From a bacterium (GTDB taxonomy: Bacteria; UBP6; UBA1177): a stretch of 60,905 nucleotides of DNA. Below the pieces are notes generated by a model that saw nothing but the letters and a program-made list of their open reading frames with translations, made no database searches and had not been told where the DNA came from. The DNA lies in contig JAGCNV010000067.1 in assembly GCA_017645765.1 (NCBI GenBank), forward strand, positions 1 through 60,905, written 5' to 3'. Made by a program: the position numbers and the translations under genes. This document shows positions 1-9,472 of this stretch, piece after piece; position 1 is the first letter of the stretch, and the number at the start of each line of letters is the position of its first letter.

Positions 1-110
1 AAATGGAACGAATGATCCTTGAATTTATTGAATATTATAACAACAGGCGAATTCAGAAAAAACTGAATTGGATGACACCTGTTGAATTTAGGTCTAAGAG
101 ATGTTATTAA
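1..110 (+). pseudogene. IS3-family transposase, C-terminal end (cut by window edge)
   Basis: The open frame runs in from the left edge and stops with TAA at 108-110. The last 35 residues include YYNNRRIQKKLNWMTPVEF, the usual end of the DDE integrase domain of IS3/IS150-group OrfB proteins (a YN..R.h..L...TP..F pattern). Only this tail is visible, so it cannot be told whether the element is intact. The sequence after the stop (about 112-165) carries two GGGGTCAGA stretches and probably contains the right terminal repeat. Confidence 0.75.
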
Positions 111-111
111 A

Positions 112-165
112 CCGTGTCCAAAAAAATGGGGTCAGAACAGAACACAGCGACTGAGGGGGTCAGAT
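112..165. repeat. Probable right end of the IS3-type element
   Basis: Just after the transposase stop is GTGTCCAAAAAAATGGGGTC, a sequence of the kind found at IS3-family ends. GGGGTCAGA occurs again about 27 bases further on (near 155). The outer edge cannot be placed without the left end. Confidence 0.35.
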
Positions 166-184
166 TTTCGAAATAATTGGAACG

Positions 185-1519
185 TTATCTGTTGATCACC
201 ACGATGAAATCACGTCCGTTGCGGTTTATCGTGAATAGAAGTTTCTTTGACGAATTTATGATCTTGTTGGCTTCAGCCGCGGTTTTGACACGTCTTTTAT
301 TGATCGCGACGATCACATCTCCCTGCATGATGCCGGCCGACTGAGCGAGCGAACCCTGCTCGACGTTGGAAACTGTGATTTTTCCTTTGTTGTCGGTGAG
401 CGTGATGCCGATTTCATCCATGACTTTCTGGTCGATTTCCTGCGGACTTTCCGAAAGCTGGTAGTCTTTGTCGAGGACGACTTCAAGTTTCATCGGTTTG
501 CCGTTGCGGATGATCTCGAGAGGTATCTTTTTGCCGTAAGGGCTGAAAGCGACCGCTGTTCTGAACTGCGAAACGTTCTCGACTTCCTTGCCGTCAAACT
601 TCGTGATGAGGTCATACTGCTGAAGTCCGGCCTTTGCCGCAGGGCTTTTCGCTTCGACGCTGGAAACAAGGATACCGTTCACGCTTTTATCGATCTCAAA
701 GTAGCTGCGGATGTCGTCGTTGAGTTCCTGAATGACGATCCCCATCATCGCACGCTGTATCTTTTTGCCGCTTTTGAGTTGCTGCGTGATGTCTTTGACC
801 ATGTTCGCAGGGACTGCAAGGCCGATCCCCATGTATCCGCCCGACTGCGAAAGAATCGCTGTGTTCATGCCGATGACTTCGCCTTCGATGTTGAGGAGCG
901 GTCCGCCCGAGTTGCCCGGGTTTATCGCCGCATCTGTCTGGATGAAGTCCTCGTAGTCGGTGACACGCATTCCGCTCCTCCCTTTTGCCGAGACGATTCC
1001 GAATGTTACGCTGTTGGAAAGTCCGAACGGGTTGCCTATCGCGATCGCGAAACTTCCGACTTTTATTTTATCGGAATCGGCGAATTTAAGCTCCTGGATC
1101 TCGCCTTTTTTGAACTCGTCGATTTTGATAAGTCCGACATCGGTGTGCGGATCCGTGCCGATAAGTTTGGCGCTGAATGTCTTGCCGTCGATCATGACTT
1201 CGATCTTTTCGGCTTTCTGGACGACGTGGTTGTTCGTGACGATGAAACCTTCCTTGTCGTCGATTACGAAACCAGAGCCCTGAGCCTGGCTTTTTCTGCT
1301 GCGGGGCTGCATCGGATTGCCGAAAAAGAAGTCAAAAAACGGGTCCCTCATTCTCTGCTGTTCGGTGATCTCAACTTTGATCGAAGCAACGCTTTTTTTC
1401 GCTTTTTCCGAGATTTTGATGAGCTCGTCTTCGAGACCGTGCATTTCAGAAGCACTCATTCCGGCGAAAGAGAAAAGCAAAAATAATGGTAAAAACAGGA
1501 ATTTAATCAGGTTTTTCAT
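185..1519 (-). CDS. htrA: HtrA/DegP-type periplasmic serine protease with two PDZ domains
   Basis: Periplasmic quality-control protease of the S1C family, which degrades or refolds misfolded envelope proteins. The 444-residue protein starts at an ATG preceded by GGAGGAAGAT; a longer frame upstream lacks such a site. An N-terminal signal peptide (residues 1-23) is followed by the protease domain with the triad H98 (TNNHVV), D127 (HTDVGL) and S204 (GNSGGPL). Two PDZ domains follow (about 257-345 and 365-440). Length and domain order are normal for DegP/DegQ. The gene stands alone, and a REP palindrome lies in the gap on its upstream side. Confidence 0.95.
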   Translation of the reverse strand: MKNLIKFLFLPLFLLFSFAGMSASEMHGLEDELIKISEKAKKSVASIKVEITEQQRMRDPFFDFFFGNPMQPRSRKSQAQGSGFVIDDKEGFIVTNNHVVQKAEKIEVMIDGKTFSAKLIGTDPHTDVGLIKIDEFKKGEIQELKFADSDKIKVGSFAIAIGNPFGLSNSVTFGIVSAKGRSGMRVTDYEDFIQTDAAINPGNSGGPLLNIEGEVIGMNTAILSQSGGYMGIGLAVPANMVKDITQQLKSGKKIQRAMMGIVIQELNDDIRSYFEIDKSVNGILVSSVEAKSPAAKAGLQQYDLITKFDGKEVENVSQFRTAVAFSPYGKKIPLEIIRNGKPMKLEVVLDKDYQLSESPQEIDQKVMDEIGITLTDNKGKITVSNVEQGSLAQSAGIMQGDVIVAINKRRVKTAAEANKIINSSKKLLFTINRNGRDFIVVINR

Positions 1520-1625
1520 ATCTTCCTCCACAAAAAAACGCATAACAAACAATCCAGTCTTTTTATTTATTTCCGTTTTGCCGAAAGAAAAGGGGAGAAG
1601 GTAAAAATTTTTTACCGATCATGTA

Positions 1626-1647
1626 GAGACGTGACCTGACACGTCTC
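1626..1647 (-). repeat. REP palindrome, distant copy
   Basis: A 22-base palindrome, GAGACGTG...CACGTCTC, preceded by TGTA. It has the length and flanks of the REPs around the RAYT gene at 53400-55660. Relative to those copies the eighth stem pair is changed from T-A to G-C on both arms, which supports a selected hairpin. It lies between the htrA and barrel genes. Confidence 0.7.
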
Positions 1648-1652
1648 ATTTA

Positions 1653-2582
1653 TCAGTAGTAAAACCCTGCAACCAGGAGATATCCGATATCTTTATGTGT
1701 CGACTTTGTGCCGTCGTTGTTTCTGAATTCTGCCGAACCGAGAACGCCTACACCGAGTTTCGGACGGATTTTGCCTGCGATTTCAAACGGAAGGACGTAT
1801 GACATGCTTGCGGCGTATTCAAGGAAGTTCTGCTTTACATCTGCTTTGTCGAAAATGTATTTTCCCGACCTTTTTTTGAGTACGGCCGATTTGTATTTTG
1901 CCTGCCAGAACGAGAAACTGCCGCTTAGAAGTATTCCGCCGTAATTAGAAAAGCTGAAAAGAACTTCGTCTGACAATTCTATCGCTGGGACTTGCCACTT
2001 GACTGAATCAGTTTCGTAAACGCGCAGTGAGAGTGGATTGAAGAAAAGCGTCTGATCGGTGAAAAGGCAGTAGGTCGGGTAGAAAACAAATAGAAACCGG
2101 TTGGTTACCCGCTCGGTGTATTTGTCGATCCTCATTTTGAGGAACGGGAAGATCATGTCAAGCCGTGTCGTGTCCTCGAAAGTGACAGTCGAATCTTCAA
2201 GGTCGAAAAATCCGAATTCCTCGTTTTTCAGCCGTTTGTATTCGACTCCAAGGCTCACTGCGAAAAGTGCCGGCTGTTTTGCAACATAAAACCCGATAAC
2301 ATCGGCTCCTACAACGAAAGTTCTTGAAAAAAGGGCATATTTGCTGTTCTCGTACTTTTCCAAAGTCTTTTTTTCGGCGGTGATGTAGTAGTTGCCGTAG
2401 AGTGAGGAGAAGATTGTATCGGTGTAGTGCCAGAGAATGTCGGCTGCCGGAATGAAGCCCGAAGTCTGGCTGTACTGGATGTTCACGCTGAATTTGTTCT
2501 GCGGTTTAGCTTCTTCTTTCGCCGAGAGCGCAAAAAGGGAAAATATAATGAAAATAAAAACTAAATATTTGATTTTATTCAT
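1653..2582 (-). CDS. Predicted outer-membrane beta-barrel protein
   Basis: No family is recognised. The 309-residue protein starts with a signal peptide (hydrophobic run to about residue 20, ending LFALSA) and then alternates polar and hydrophobic residues throughout. It ends in aromatic residues (GFYY), as outer-membrane barrels often do. Its start overlaps the stop of the upstream lipoprotein gene as TAATG, so the two are probably translationally coupled and may act together. The barrel call is an inference from composition and termini only. Confidence 0.6.
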   Translation of the reverse strand: MNKIKYLVFIFIIFSLFALSAKEEAKPQNKFSVNIQYSQTSGFIPAADILWHYTDTIFSSLYGNYYITAEKKTLEKYENSKYALFSRTFVVGADVIGFYVAKQPALFAVSLGVEYKRLKNEEFGFFDLEDSTVTFEDTTRLDMIFPFLKMRIDKYTERVTNRFLFVFYPTYCLFTDQTLFFNPLSLRVYETDSVKWQVPAIELSDEVLFSFSNYGGILLSGSFSFWQAKYKSAVLKKRSGKYIFDKADVKQNFLEYAASMSYVLPFEIAGKIRPKLGVGVLGSAEFRNNDGTKSTHKDIGYLLVAGFYY

Positions 2583-4234
2583 TATTTGCTCATGTCTATA
2601 ATCCAGAAGTCAAGATCGTTTTTGTGCAGATAAGATGTTGTCTGCGAGTTCATGTTCACTGTTATAGCCTGAGATTCCTGATTGTTCGGCTCATAGTTGG
2701 AAACATCTGTGAAAGTCTCGCGGTCGGAATCCCATTTTTCCTTGTCCCACGAACCGACGCCGATTGAATAGACTCCTTCTGTGTTGAGTGAAAGGCTCTG
2801 CGCAATAAGTTTATATTTTGCGTCGGGGCGGTAGGGGACCCAGAGAACGCTTGACATGCTCATTATTTCGCGGTGAGGCGAGAGTAGGATGAACGGGTTC
2901 GACATCGTTGCATAAAGGTAGATAGGCACCGCTTTCCTGAAGATCCGAAGAGTTACGACATCTTCCCAAATTTCGCCGTTTATGTCCTTGATCGAAACAA
3001 AAAGCTCAACATCGTGGTAAACCGCGTCTTTCAGCGACGGGACCTTGCTGAAAGGGATAGTTTCGAGGGAAAAACTGTAAGAAACGTTGTTTTCGGGTTC
3101 GATTGTCCCTAAAATCTTCTCTTCCGCTTCGATTTTGACCGCATTGTCGTCGGTTTTGAGCGAGATCGTCGTGGCGGAAGCGTCGCGGTTTCCGAGGTTG
3201 TGAACGCGGAGATAAACGGTGTATTTGTTGCCTTCCTCACTGTTGTCGCGGTCTTCGCCGTAGTAAACATCGCTTGTTGTATCAAGCAGGGCTTTGTAGA
3301 TGTAGCCGTTTGGCGAAACGTAGAAGTTCCCTGCGTTGAGATAATCGGAGATATTCTGCGTAACTTTTGTGTTCCCGACCGAAATGTCGTATTCGCCTGA
3401 AACGATACCTTCAAACTGTGTGCTCCCGTCACTTCCTGACTGTTTTTCGTAGGTTTCGCCTGAATCCTGCGTGTTCTCGAGAACAACGTCAATCCCGCCG
3501 ACACCGCTTCCTGAAGGCGATTTCGTGTAGCCGAAAGCCTTTTTTACGTTCAGTTTGAGTGTTGCGTCGGTGATGCTGTTGCGGATAAGCCTGAACGTCT
3601 CGTCGTTGCCTGTGATTTCAAGCATATTGTCGTCTATTTTCGTGATGGAATCGGGAACGAAAGTGCCGTAGGATGAACTTCTGTTTATGCCGTTGGTACC
3701 AAGATAAAAGTCGGTTTTGTCATCGAGCCTGAACCATTTGCCGCGGAAAGCCTTTTTGATTTTTGGAACGCATTTCGGCTCATAGTATTCGCTTGCCAAA
3801 CTGCATGAGCCGCTTTCGACGACTTCGCTTTCGCGGAAGAGAGATTCGCAGTTTCTGATGTTTTTCCAGACATATCCGTTGTAATAGTCCAGGCTTTCGC
3901 ATTTTTCTGCATTGTTTCCGTTGCAGCGGTATGAGTTGCCCCGCTCGCAGACATACTGCGACTGAACGGAACACGAGCAGGTCGAAGCAACACACGAAGG
4001 ATTGCCTATCCCGGCAGGGCAGCCTGTTATACAGCTTTTGTATTCAGTCCAACGGTAGCCGCCGTCACTGTAAACGCACTGCTCGATATAAAGCCCGTTG
4101 CAGCGCATTGAGTAGGAGTTTGAGCTCGAGCAGTCGTTGAAGATGTCGCACGAGGAAACGGAGAAAAGGAGTAACAGAACGAAAATTAGAAAAAATCCGT
4201 ATTTATATCTCGAAATTATTGGATTTTTTGTCAT
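2582..4234 (-). CDS. Cys-rich lipoprotein with CARDB-like region
   Basis: A lipoprotein of unknown role, 550 residues. Two ATGs lie side by side; the second is chosen because GAGG sits five bases before it. The signal peptide ends in the lipobox SVSSC (Cys29), with Asp at the next position, which in E. coli favours inner-membrane retention. Residues about 30-140 are rich in Cys (C..G..CQ-type small repeats). The middle part resembles a carboxypeptidase-regulatory fold and then a CARDB-like beta-sandwich (VHNLGNRDA). The gene is coupled by TAATG to the predicted barrel gene downstream. Confidence 0.7.
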   Translation of the reverse strand: MTKNPIISRYKYGFFLIFVLLLLFSVSSCDIFNDCSSSNSYSMRCNGLYIEQCVYSDGGYRWTEYKSCITGCPAGIGNPSCVASTCSCSVQSQYVCERGNSYRCNGNNAEKCESLDYYNGYVWKNIRNCESLFRESEVVESGSCSLASEYYEPKCVPKIKKAFRGKWFRLDDKTDFYLGTNGINRSSSYGTFVPDSITKIDDNMLEITGNDETFRLIRNSITDATLKLNVKKAFGYTKSPSGSGVGGIDVVLENTQDSGETYEKQSGSDGSTQFEGIVSGEYDISVGNTKVTQNISDYLNAGNFYVSPNGYIYKALLDTTSDVYYGEDRDNSEEGNKYTVYLRVHNLGNRDASATTISLKTDDNAVKIEAEEKILGTIEPENNVSYSFSLETIPFSKVPSLKDAVYHDVELFVSIKDINGEIWEDVVTLRIFRKAVPIYLYATMSNPFILLSPHREIMSMSSVLWVPYRPDAKYKLIAQSLSLNTEGVYSIGVGSWDKEKWDSDRETFTDVSNYEPNNQESQAITVNMNSQTTSYLHKNDLDFWIIDMSK

Positions 4235-4272
4235 CATTTCCTCAAATCTCAGTAAAAAACTAAAAGTTATTT

Positions 4273-4300
4273 ATTTTAAGAAATCAGCTGAAATAGTCAA
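4273..4300 (-). promoter_or_regulatory. Promoter of the 4234 lipoprotein gene
   Basis: On the minus strand TTGACT, a 16-base spacer and TAAAAT lie about 40 bases before the start codon. Confidence 0.65.
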
Positions 4301-4320
4301 ATTAAAGCCAAATAGAATCA

Positions 4321-4341
4321 TTTCCATCGCCACAATGGAAA
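4321..4341 (-). terminator. Hairpin just after typA
   Basis: TTTCCAT and ATGGAAA form a perfect 7-bp stem around a 7-base loop, directly downstream of the typA stop. No strong T run follows, so the terminator role is weakly supported. Confidence 0.35.
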
Positions 4342-4349
4342 GGAATCTT

Positions 4350-6203
4350 TTAGCTGTTTTCCTTGAGGCTTTCCATGTATTCTTTGCCGCGCATAGCGTG
4401 ACGCAGAGCAGCCGAAAGAACGGTCTTTCTGAGTCTGAGCGAATTCGGAGTTACTTCGACGAGCTCGTCTTCGTTGATGAAGTGTATCGCCCTTTCCAAA
4501 GTCATCGGTTTTATCGGGGTAAGCGTTACGGCGTCGTCTTTTCCTGCTGCCCGCATGTTGGTGAGTTTTTTCGCTTTGCACGGGTTGACGTCGATATCGA
4601 GGTCTTTCGAGTGCTCGCCGATGATCATTCCTTCGTAAACCGGCATTCCGGGTGTGATGAAGAGTTCGCCGCGCGGTTCAAGGTTGAAAAGGGCGTATGC
4701 AATCGCTTCGCCCTGTCTGTCGGAAACGATCGAACCTGTGAATCTGACAGGGAAGTTGCCGCGGTATTCCTCGTAACCTTCGAAAAGGGTGTTGAGTGTT
4801 CCGGTTCCTTTCGTGTCGGTGAGGAACTGGTCGCGATATCCGATAAGTCCTCGGGAAGGAACGGTAAATTCCATGAAAGCGCGTTCGTTCGCAGAGTTGA
4901 CAAGATTTATCATTCTTCCTTTTCTTGCCGAAAGTTTCTCGGTTACGATGCCGGTGAACATTTCGTGGCATTCGATGTAGACATGCTCAATCGGCTCATA
5001 TTTTTTGCCGTCGATCTCTTTGTAAATAACGGTGGGTCTGCCGACGCAGAGTTCGAATCCTTCACGTCTCATCTGCTCGACGATGATCGCCATCTGAAGT
5101 TCGCCGCGCCCTTTGACGATGACGTAATCGTTAGTTTCGGGCTCTTCCAGCCTGATCGAAACGTTCATCAGAGTCTCTTTGTGAAGTCTCTCTTTGATTT
5201 TTCTGAGCTGGACGTATTTTCCGTCTTTTCCTGCAAGAGGACCGTTGTTTATCGTGAAAACCATGCTGACTGTCGGTTCGTCTACTTTGATTCTCGGAAG
5301 TGCGACGGGCTTATCGATCGTTGCGACGGTGTCTCCGATGTGGACATCTTCGATACCTGCAAGAATTACGATATCACCTGGTTCTACGATTTCGGCGTCA
5401 ACGAGTTTAACTCCCTGATAAAGCTGGAGTTTCGAGACTTTAAGGCGTGCCTGAACGTCGTTTTCCTTGATGCAGACAAGCGATTCGTTGCAGTGGACGC
5501 TGCCGTTTACGACTTTTCCTATTGCGAGCCTGCCCAGGTAATCGTTGTAGCTCAGATCGGTGACAAGCATCTGGAAGGGCTGTTCCGGATCGTAGAGCGG
5601 ACCTTTTGTGAATTCGATTATCTTATCCATGAGGATGTGAAGGTTTTCGCCTTTTTCCTCAAGAGTTTCCTGAGCGATTCCGTCACGACCTATCGCATAG
5701 AGAACCGGGAAGTCAAGCTGCTCGTCGTCCGCTCCTAAGTCTATGAAAAGATTGCCGATTTCGTTAAGAACTTCCTGCGGACGAGCATCTTTTCTATCGA
5801 TTTTATTGATTACGACCATAATCTGAAGTTTCGCTTCGAGAGCTTTGCGAAGAACGAATCTCGTCTGCGGAAGAGGACCTTCCGACGCATCAACGAGAAG
5901 AATTGCGCTGTCCGCCATGAAAAGCGCGCGTTCGACTTCGCCGCCGAAATCGGCGTGTCCTGGAGTGTCGATGATGTTTATTTTGACGCCTTTCCAGACT
6001 ACCGAGCAGTTTTTCGCCGCGATCGTGATGCCGCGTTCGCGCTCGAGATCCATGTTGTCCATGATCCTGTCGTTTACGATTTCGCCTTCGCGGAAGACGC
6101 CGCTCTGCTTGAACATTGCGTCTACAAGTGTCGTTTTGCCGTGGTCAACGTGAGCGATTATCGCCACGTTCCTGATTTTGTCATTTCTTACTAAATTACC
6201 CAT
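4350..6203 (-). CDS. typA: Translational GTPase TypA/BipA
   Basis: Ribosome-associated GTPase involved in 50S assembly and stress adaptation. The 617-residue protein starts at ATG 6203, with AGAAGGAA before it; the longer open frame upstream is not conserved in character. G motifs are clear: AHVDHGKT (17-24), RGIT (57-60), DTPGH (79-83) and NKID (133-136). EF-Tu domain II, the EF-G-like domain V and the BipA-specific C-terminal region follow. Length is normal for the family. It is a single gene with its own promoter. Confidence 0.97.
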   Translation of the reverse strand: MGNLVRNDKIRNVAIIAHVDHGKTTLVDAMFKQSGVFREGEIVNDRIMDNMDLERERGITIAAKNCSVVWKGVKINIIDTPGHADFGGEVERALFMADSAILLVDASEGPLPQTRFVLRKALEAKLQIMVVINKIDRKDARPQEVLNEIGNLFIDLGADDEQLDFPVLYAIGRDGIAQETLEEKGENLHILMDKIIEFTKGPLYDPEQPFQMLVTDLSYNDYLGRLAIGKVVNGSVHCNESLVCIKENDVQARLKVSKLQLYQGVKLVDAEIVEPGDIVILAGIEDVHIGDTVATIDKPVALPRIKVDEPTVSMVFTINNGPLAGKDGKYVQLRKIKERLHKETLMNVSIRLEEPETNDYVIVKGRGELQMAIIVEQMRREGFELCVGRPTVIYKEIDGKKYEPIEHVYIECHEMFTGIVTEKLSARKGRMINLVNSANERAFMEFTVPSRGLIGYRDQFLTDTKGTGTLNTLFEGYEEYRGNFPVRFTGSIVSDRQGEAIAYALFNLEPRGELFITPGMPVYEGMIIGEHSKDLDIDVNPCKAKKLTNMRAAGKDDAVTLTPIKPMTLERAIHFINEDELVEVTPNSLRLRKTVLSAALRHAMRGKEYMESLKENS

Positions 6204-6246
6204 CTGATTCCTTCTAAAAAAAGACCATCTTAAAAAAAACGCGCGT

Positions 6247-6274
6247 AATTTATTTAGAGTTTTTCCAATTTCAA
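6247..6274 (-). promoter_or_regulatory. typA promoter
   Basis: TTGAAA, a 16-base spacer and TAAATT, followed by ACGCGCG and a T8 tract, all before the typA ribosome-binding site. Confidence 0.65.
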
Positions 6275-6309
6275 GAAAAATATTGAATTTTGTTGAAAAA
6301 TCAGCGGAA

Positions 6310-7209
6310 TCAGAAGAGAAAAACGGTAGAAAGCATGAAGTTATAGCTCTGCATTTCGTGTGTTGCACCGAAAAGACCGAGTTCGATGTGAGTCGGCGAG
6401 ACGTTGAAAGATGCGGCTGCTTCAAACCATTTTACCCGGTATGCCAGCCTGAAAACGAAAAATTCGCGGTGGAAAAGAACGCCTTTTGCGCTGTAAAGGG
6501 CGAGTTCGAAGCCTGTGGAGAAGCGGACATTGTAGAGGTCGATGATGTCAAACTGGAGATTCAGGCTGTAAGATTCCCACGGAACCGAGTTGTCTGCAAG
6601 TTTCAGGTTTATTCCTTTTTTGAAGCGTGCCCCGATGCGCAAAAAGGAGAAACCGACAGAAAATTTGAGCCCGAAAGCCCATTTTTCTTCGGAAGTCGCG
6701 AAAAGCGAAACCCCGAAACGGTCACTTTTTTTAGCCCACGGGAAAAATTCGATCCTGTCGGTCAGTTTTATGCCACCTTTCAGGAAAATCGGCTTTGGTT
6801 TTTCCTCTGTTTCAGCTTTTTCTTCGGCATAAAAACTTTCTTTGAACTCATCTTTCTGCCACTTTGAAGAGAGATTTTTGATTTTTGCCAACTTCTCTGA
6901 ATCTTTAGGAATTTTGTCAAAATTCTCATCTTTTTCGTATATTACGGCGACCATTTCTTCCATCAGGTTGCAGACATCTTCGGCAGTTATTTCGTTTATC
7001 GGCAGAGTTCTTACAAAGCCGTTTTCGGCAACGATCGAAAGGGTGTTTTCATCGGGCATTTCGATGAGAAAATTTATCGGGTTTTTCTTTTCTTTGTAAA
7101 ATGCCGTAATTTTGCTGCGCAGCTCTTCGGGGATGTTTTCATCAAAAAAAATGTTTCCGAAAAGTGAGAAGGAAAAAAGTAAACATAAAACAAAGAAAAA
7201 TGCTTTCAA
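6310..7209 (-). CDS. Exported protein, possible outer-membrane barrel
   Basis: Not recognised as a known family. The 299-residue protein has a signal peptide (residues 1-18, ending LFGNIFF or nearby). An N-terminal alpha/beta region of about 120 residues has no evident motif. The C-terminal half has amphipathic strands and ends in TVFLF, a typical barrel terminus. It lies 11 bases after a small lipoprotein gene and is probably the last gene of the run that starts at the ankyrin gene. Function unknown. Confidence 0.6.
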   Translation of the reverse strand: MKAFFFVLCLLFSFSLFGNIFFDENIPEELRSKITAFYKEKKNPINFLIEMPDENTLSIVAENGFVRTLPINEITAEDVCNLMEEMVAVIYEKDENFDKIPKDSEKLAKIKNLSSKWQKDEFKESFYAEEKAETEEKPKPIFLKGGIKLTDRIEFFPWAKKSDRFGVSLFATSEEKWAFGLKFSVGFSFLRIGARFKKGINLKLADNSVPWESYSLNLQFDIIDLYNVRFSTGFELALYSAKGVLFHREFFVFRLAYRVKWFEAAASFNVSPTHIELGLFGATHEMQSYNFMLSTVFLF

Positions 7210-7220
7210 ATCAAAATCCG

Positions 7221-7745
7221 TCAGTCGTGTTTTTGAATAAATCCCATATTTCCCGAAGTTTCCAGAACATCGGGGTTGGTTCGGTCTATTCTGAGCATAA
7301 CATCCGAGAAAAACTTTGCTTTTTCAATATTTTTTTCTTCAATAGCTTTCCGCATATTGACAAATGCGATATGCGGGAAAACGATTTTACCGTCTATCAG
7401 CTTGACGTGTTCGATATTTTTTGTCATGTAGAAAGTATAAAGTTCATCACTTCCTTTTTTATATTTTTTATCGTAGAAAGTATATGAAATCGGCCTGTAT
7501 CCGTTTTTTTCAGGCAGGATTTCGAATTCTGACGGTTTGAAAACGAAGCAGTATTCTTCAAAATCCTTTTCTGAAAAGATTTCCTGAGTGGTTTTATCAA
7601 GCAGAATGTAGGCCTGATGTGTGTTTCCGTCGGTTCGCGCCTGCATGAACTGCGTTACAGGGTCCCGCGGTTTTTCAGCTTTGGAACATGATGTGAAAAA
7701 TATAGGCAAAAATAGAAAAATCAGAAAAAATCTCTTCAAAATCAT
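7221..7745 (-). CDS. Small lipoprotein, NTF2/DUF4878-like
   Basis: A 174-residue lipoprotein with lipobox IFFTSC followed by SKAEKP. The segment PVTQFMQARTDGNTHQAY resembles the first helix of NTF2-like (DUF4878-type) lipoproteins, in which a helix with a 'G....AY..l' pattern precedes a cone-shaped sheet. The similarity is short and the call tentative. It begins four bases after the deoC stop, so it is co-transcribed with deoC. Confidence 0.6.
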   Translation of the reverse strand: MILKRFFLIFLFLPIFFTSCSKAEKPRDPVTQFMQARTDGNTHQAYILLDKTTQEIFSEKDFEEYCFVFKPSEFEILPEKNGYRPISYTFYDKKYKKGSDELYTFYMTKNIEHVKLIDGKIVFPHIAFVNMRKAIEEKNIEKAKFFSDVMLRIDRTNPDVLETSGNMGFIQKHD

Positions 7746-7749
7746 GCTG

Positions 7750-8523
7750 TTACCAGTTTTCCATTATAGAAACCGAGCTGCTGCATCCGATTCTGTCGGC
7801 ACCTGCCTGCATCATTGCGATCAATGTTTCTTTGTCTCTGATCCCGCCGGCAGCCTTGACTCCGAGCCTTTTTCCTGCAACAGCTCTCAAAAGTTTCACA
7901 TCTTCGACAGTTGCCTTTCCGTTTACTCCGGTCGAAGTTTTGAGCATGTCTGCTCCTGCAAAGACCGCGATAAGCGCTGCATCGATTTTTTCTTCTTCCG
8001 AAAGTGCCGATGTTTCAAGAATAACTTTTATGTAAGCCTTTGTTTTTGTTGTGCTTTTCAAAAGTTTAAAGCACTCTTTCAGTTTTCTGCTTTTGATAAG
8101 CCCGATGTTTATTACGACATCGATTTCGTCGGCTCCGTCAAGTGCCGCTGTGACAGATTCAGCCGTTTTTGCCGCTGCGGTTGATGCGCCTAGCGGGAAA
8201 TCTATGACTGTCGCGATGAGAAATTTTGCATTGTTTTCACTTCTGAAAGCGGCTGCGGTTTTAACCCACATCGGATTTATGCAGACTGCCTTGAAACCGA
8301 AATCACGGGCTTCGCGGCATATTCTTAGAACGTCTTCTTCAGCCGCGTTGAATGAAAGGATCGTGTGGTCGATTGCATTGGCAGCAGTTTTTTTGGAAAT
8401 TTTGGGTGCAGAGTATGAAAAAGAGAGGTTTTCTTCGATTTTTTCTGCTTCAACGGGTGAAATTTCAAGGATTTTCACAAGTTCCTTGGCTCTTTTTGCT
8501 ATCTTTTTTTTCAGATTTTCCAT
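7750..8523 (-). CDS. deoC: Deoxyribose-phosphate aldolase
   Basis: Catalyses the reversible cleavage of 2-deoxyribose 5-phosphate to acetaldehyde and glyceraldehyde 3-phosphate in deoxynucleoside catabolism. The 257-residue cytosolic TIM barrel shows the Schiff-base lysine K195 in KTSTG, the second lysine K223 in VKAAGG, and the conserved IDHT near residue 51. DEIDVV holds the catalytic aspartate region. Length is normal. It lies 10 bases after a polysaccharide deacetylase gene. A thymidine kinase is present elsewhere in the window (29563), consistent with thymidine salvage, but no other deo genes are nearby. Confidence 0.95.
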   Translation of the reverse strand: MENLKKKIAKRAKELVKILEISPVEAEKIEENLSFSYSAPKISKKTAANAIDHTILSFNAAEEDVLRICREARDFGFKAVCINPMWVKTAAAFRSENNAKFLIATVIDFPLGASTAAAKTAESVTAALDGADEIDVVINIGLIKSRKLKECFKLLKSTTKTKAYIKVILETSALSEEEKIDAALIAVFAGADMLKTSTGVNGKATVEDVKLLRAVAGKRLGVKAAGGIRDKETLIAMMQAGADRIGCSSSVSIMENW

Positions 8524-8533
8524 TTTTGTCTCC

Positions 8534-9472
8534 TTATTTAATGGTTCCTTTAAGTTTCATTTCTGCCACTTCGCAGAGTGTTTTGAAAGTGAATCCGTTA
8601 TTTTTATAAAAATCTATAACATGCTGGAATCTTTCGATTTTTCTTTCAAGAGAAAATGCAAGGTCAGGCTGCTTTCCTTTCAAAGGGTCAAAGTTCTGCG
8701 ATTCATCCGCTCCGCAGAGATCTATTCCGTGGGCTTCGATGTTTATGAAACTTCTGTTTTTCGAGATTTGAAGCATCCATTCAAGCAGGAATGCGGGAAA
8801 GGCGATTATCGAAGTGCCGATCAGCGGAATGTTTGCGAGCGGGAAAAGGGTAGTCATCGGAAGTTCGACGAAAGTTCCGTCCTTTTTTGTGTCGCTCACG
8901 GTTTTATCAATAAATTCAGGTGTGTATCTGCCGAAAGCATCGGCAAAAGATGAAATAATAGACTTTGATCCGTGCCCCGAAAGTTTTTTCAGATGAATGA
9001 GAAACCACTTTGCGAGGTAGTATGAAATTGAAGGGAAAAGAGATGAGTCATAAGTGTAACCGACTGATTTTAATACTGAAATCAAATCGGCTGAAGAGTT
9101 GTATCCCGGGCTTCTGAAACCTTTGCAGACTATCCCGGACATATCTTCAAGGAAATCCTTGTTCTTTTTTATCTCCTGAAAAATCTCATCTTTTGAAAGC
9201 CTTGTCAGCTGGTAGTTGTGCGAAAACGAGTGGTCTGCGATTTCATGACCGCTGCGGACGATTTCTCTTAAAATTTCGCTGTTTTTCTCGGTGAATCCGT
9301 ACGATGTGATGAAGAAAGTCCCTTTTATCGAATTTTTGTCGAAAAGCTCGATGAATCTTCTTATGCCCTTTAGATAGATCGGATCTTCGCTGATTCCCGA
9401 AGTTTCGATTCCGTGGATCGCATAGTAGCAGATCAAAGGATCGACATCGACGTTTATGCAGGCGATTTTCAT
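8534..9472 (-). CDS. Polysaccharide deacetylase (NodB-type, CE4)
   Basis: A metal-dependent deacetylase acting on an N-acetylated glycan, probably in cell-wall or capsule modification. The 312-residue protein shows the NodB signatures: VDVD near the N-terminus, TFFITSYG, HEIADHSFSH (the metal-binding H..H pair) and FRSPGYN. No signal peptide is seen, so it may act on a cytoplasmic lipid-linked intermediate, like the family members that trim such precursors. Its start overlaps the acetyltransferase stop (TAATG), which suggests coupling. Confidence 0.85.
   Translation of the reverse strand: MKIACINVDVDPLICYYAIHGIETSGISEDPIYLKGIRRFIELFDKNSIKGTFFITSYGFTEKNSEILREIVRSGHEIADHSFSHNYQLTRLSKDEIFQEIKKNKDFLEDMSGIVCKGFRSPGYNSSADLISVLKSVGYTYDSSLFPSISYYLAKWFLIHLKKLSGHGSKSIISSFADAFGRYTPEFIDKTVSDTKKDGTFVELPMTTLFPLANIPLIGTSIIAFPAFLLEWMLQISKNRSFINIEAHGIDLCGADESQNFDPLKGKQPDLAFSLERKIERFQHVIDFYKNNGFTFKTLCEVAEMKLKGTIK

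Noticed and set aside
5040-5060. TTCGAATCC, similar to a tRNA T-arm
   Set aside because: It lies in the typA coding sequence and no acceptor or anticodon arm pairs around it.
4137-5738. Long plus-strand open frame opposite typA and the neighbouring gene
   Set aside because: It is a shadow of typA, which has all GTPase motifs; the frame's product has no recognisable domain.
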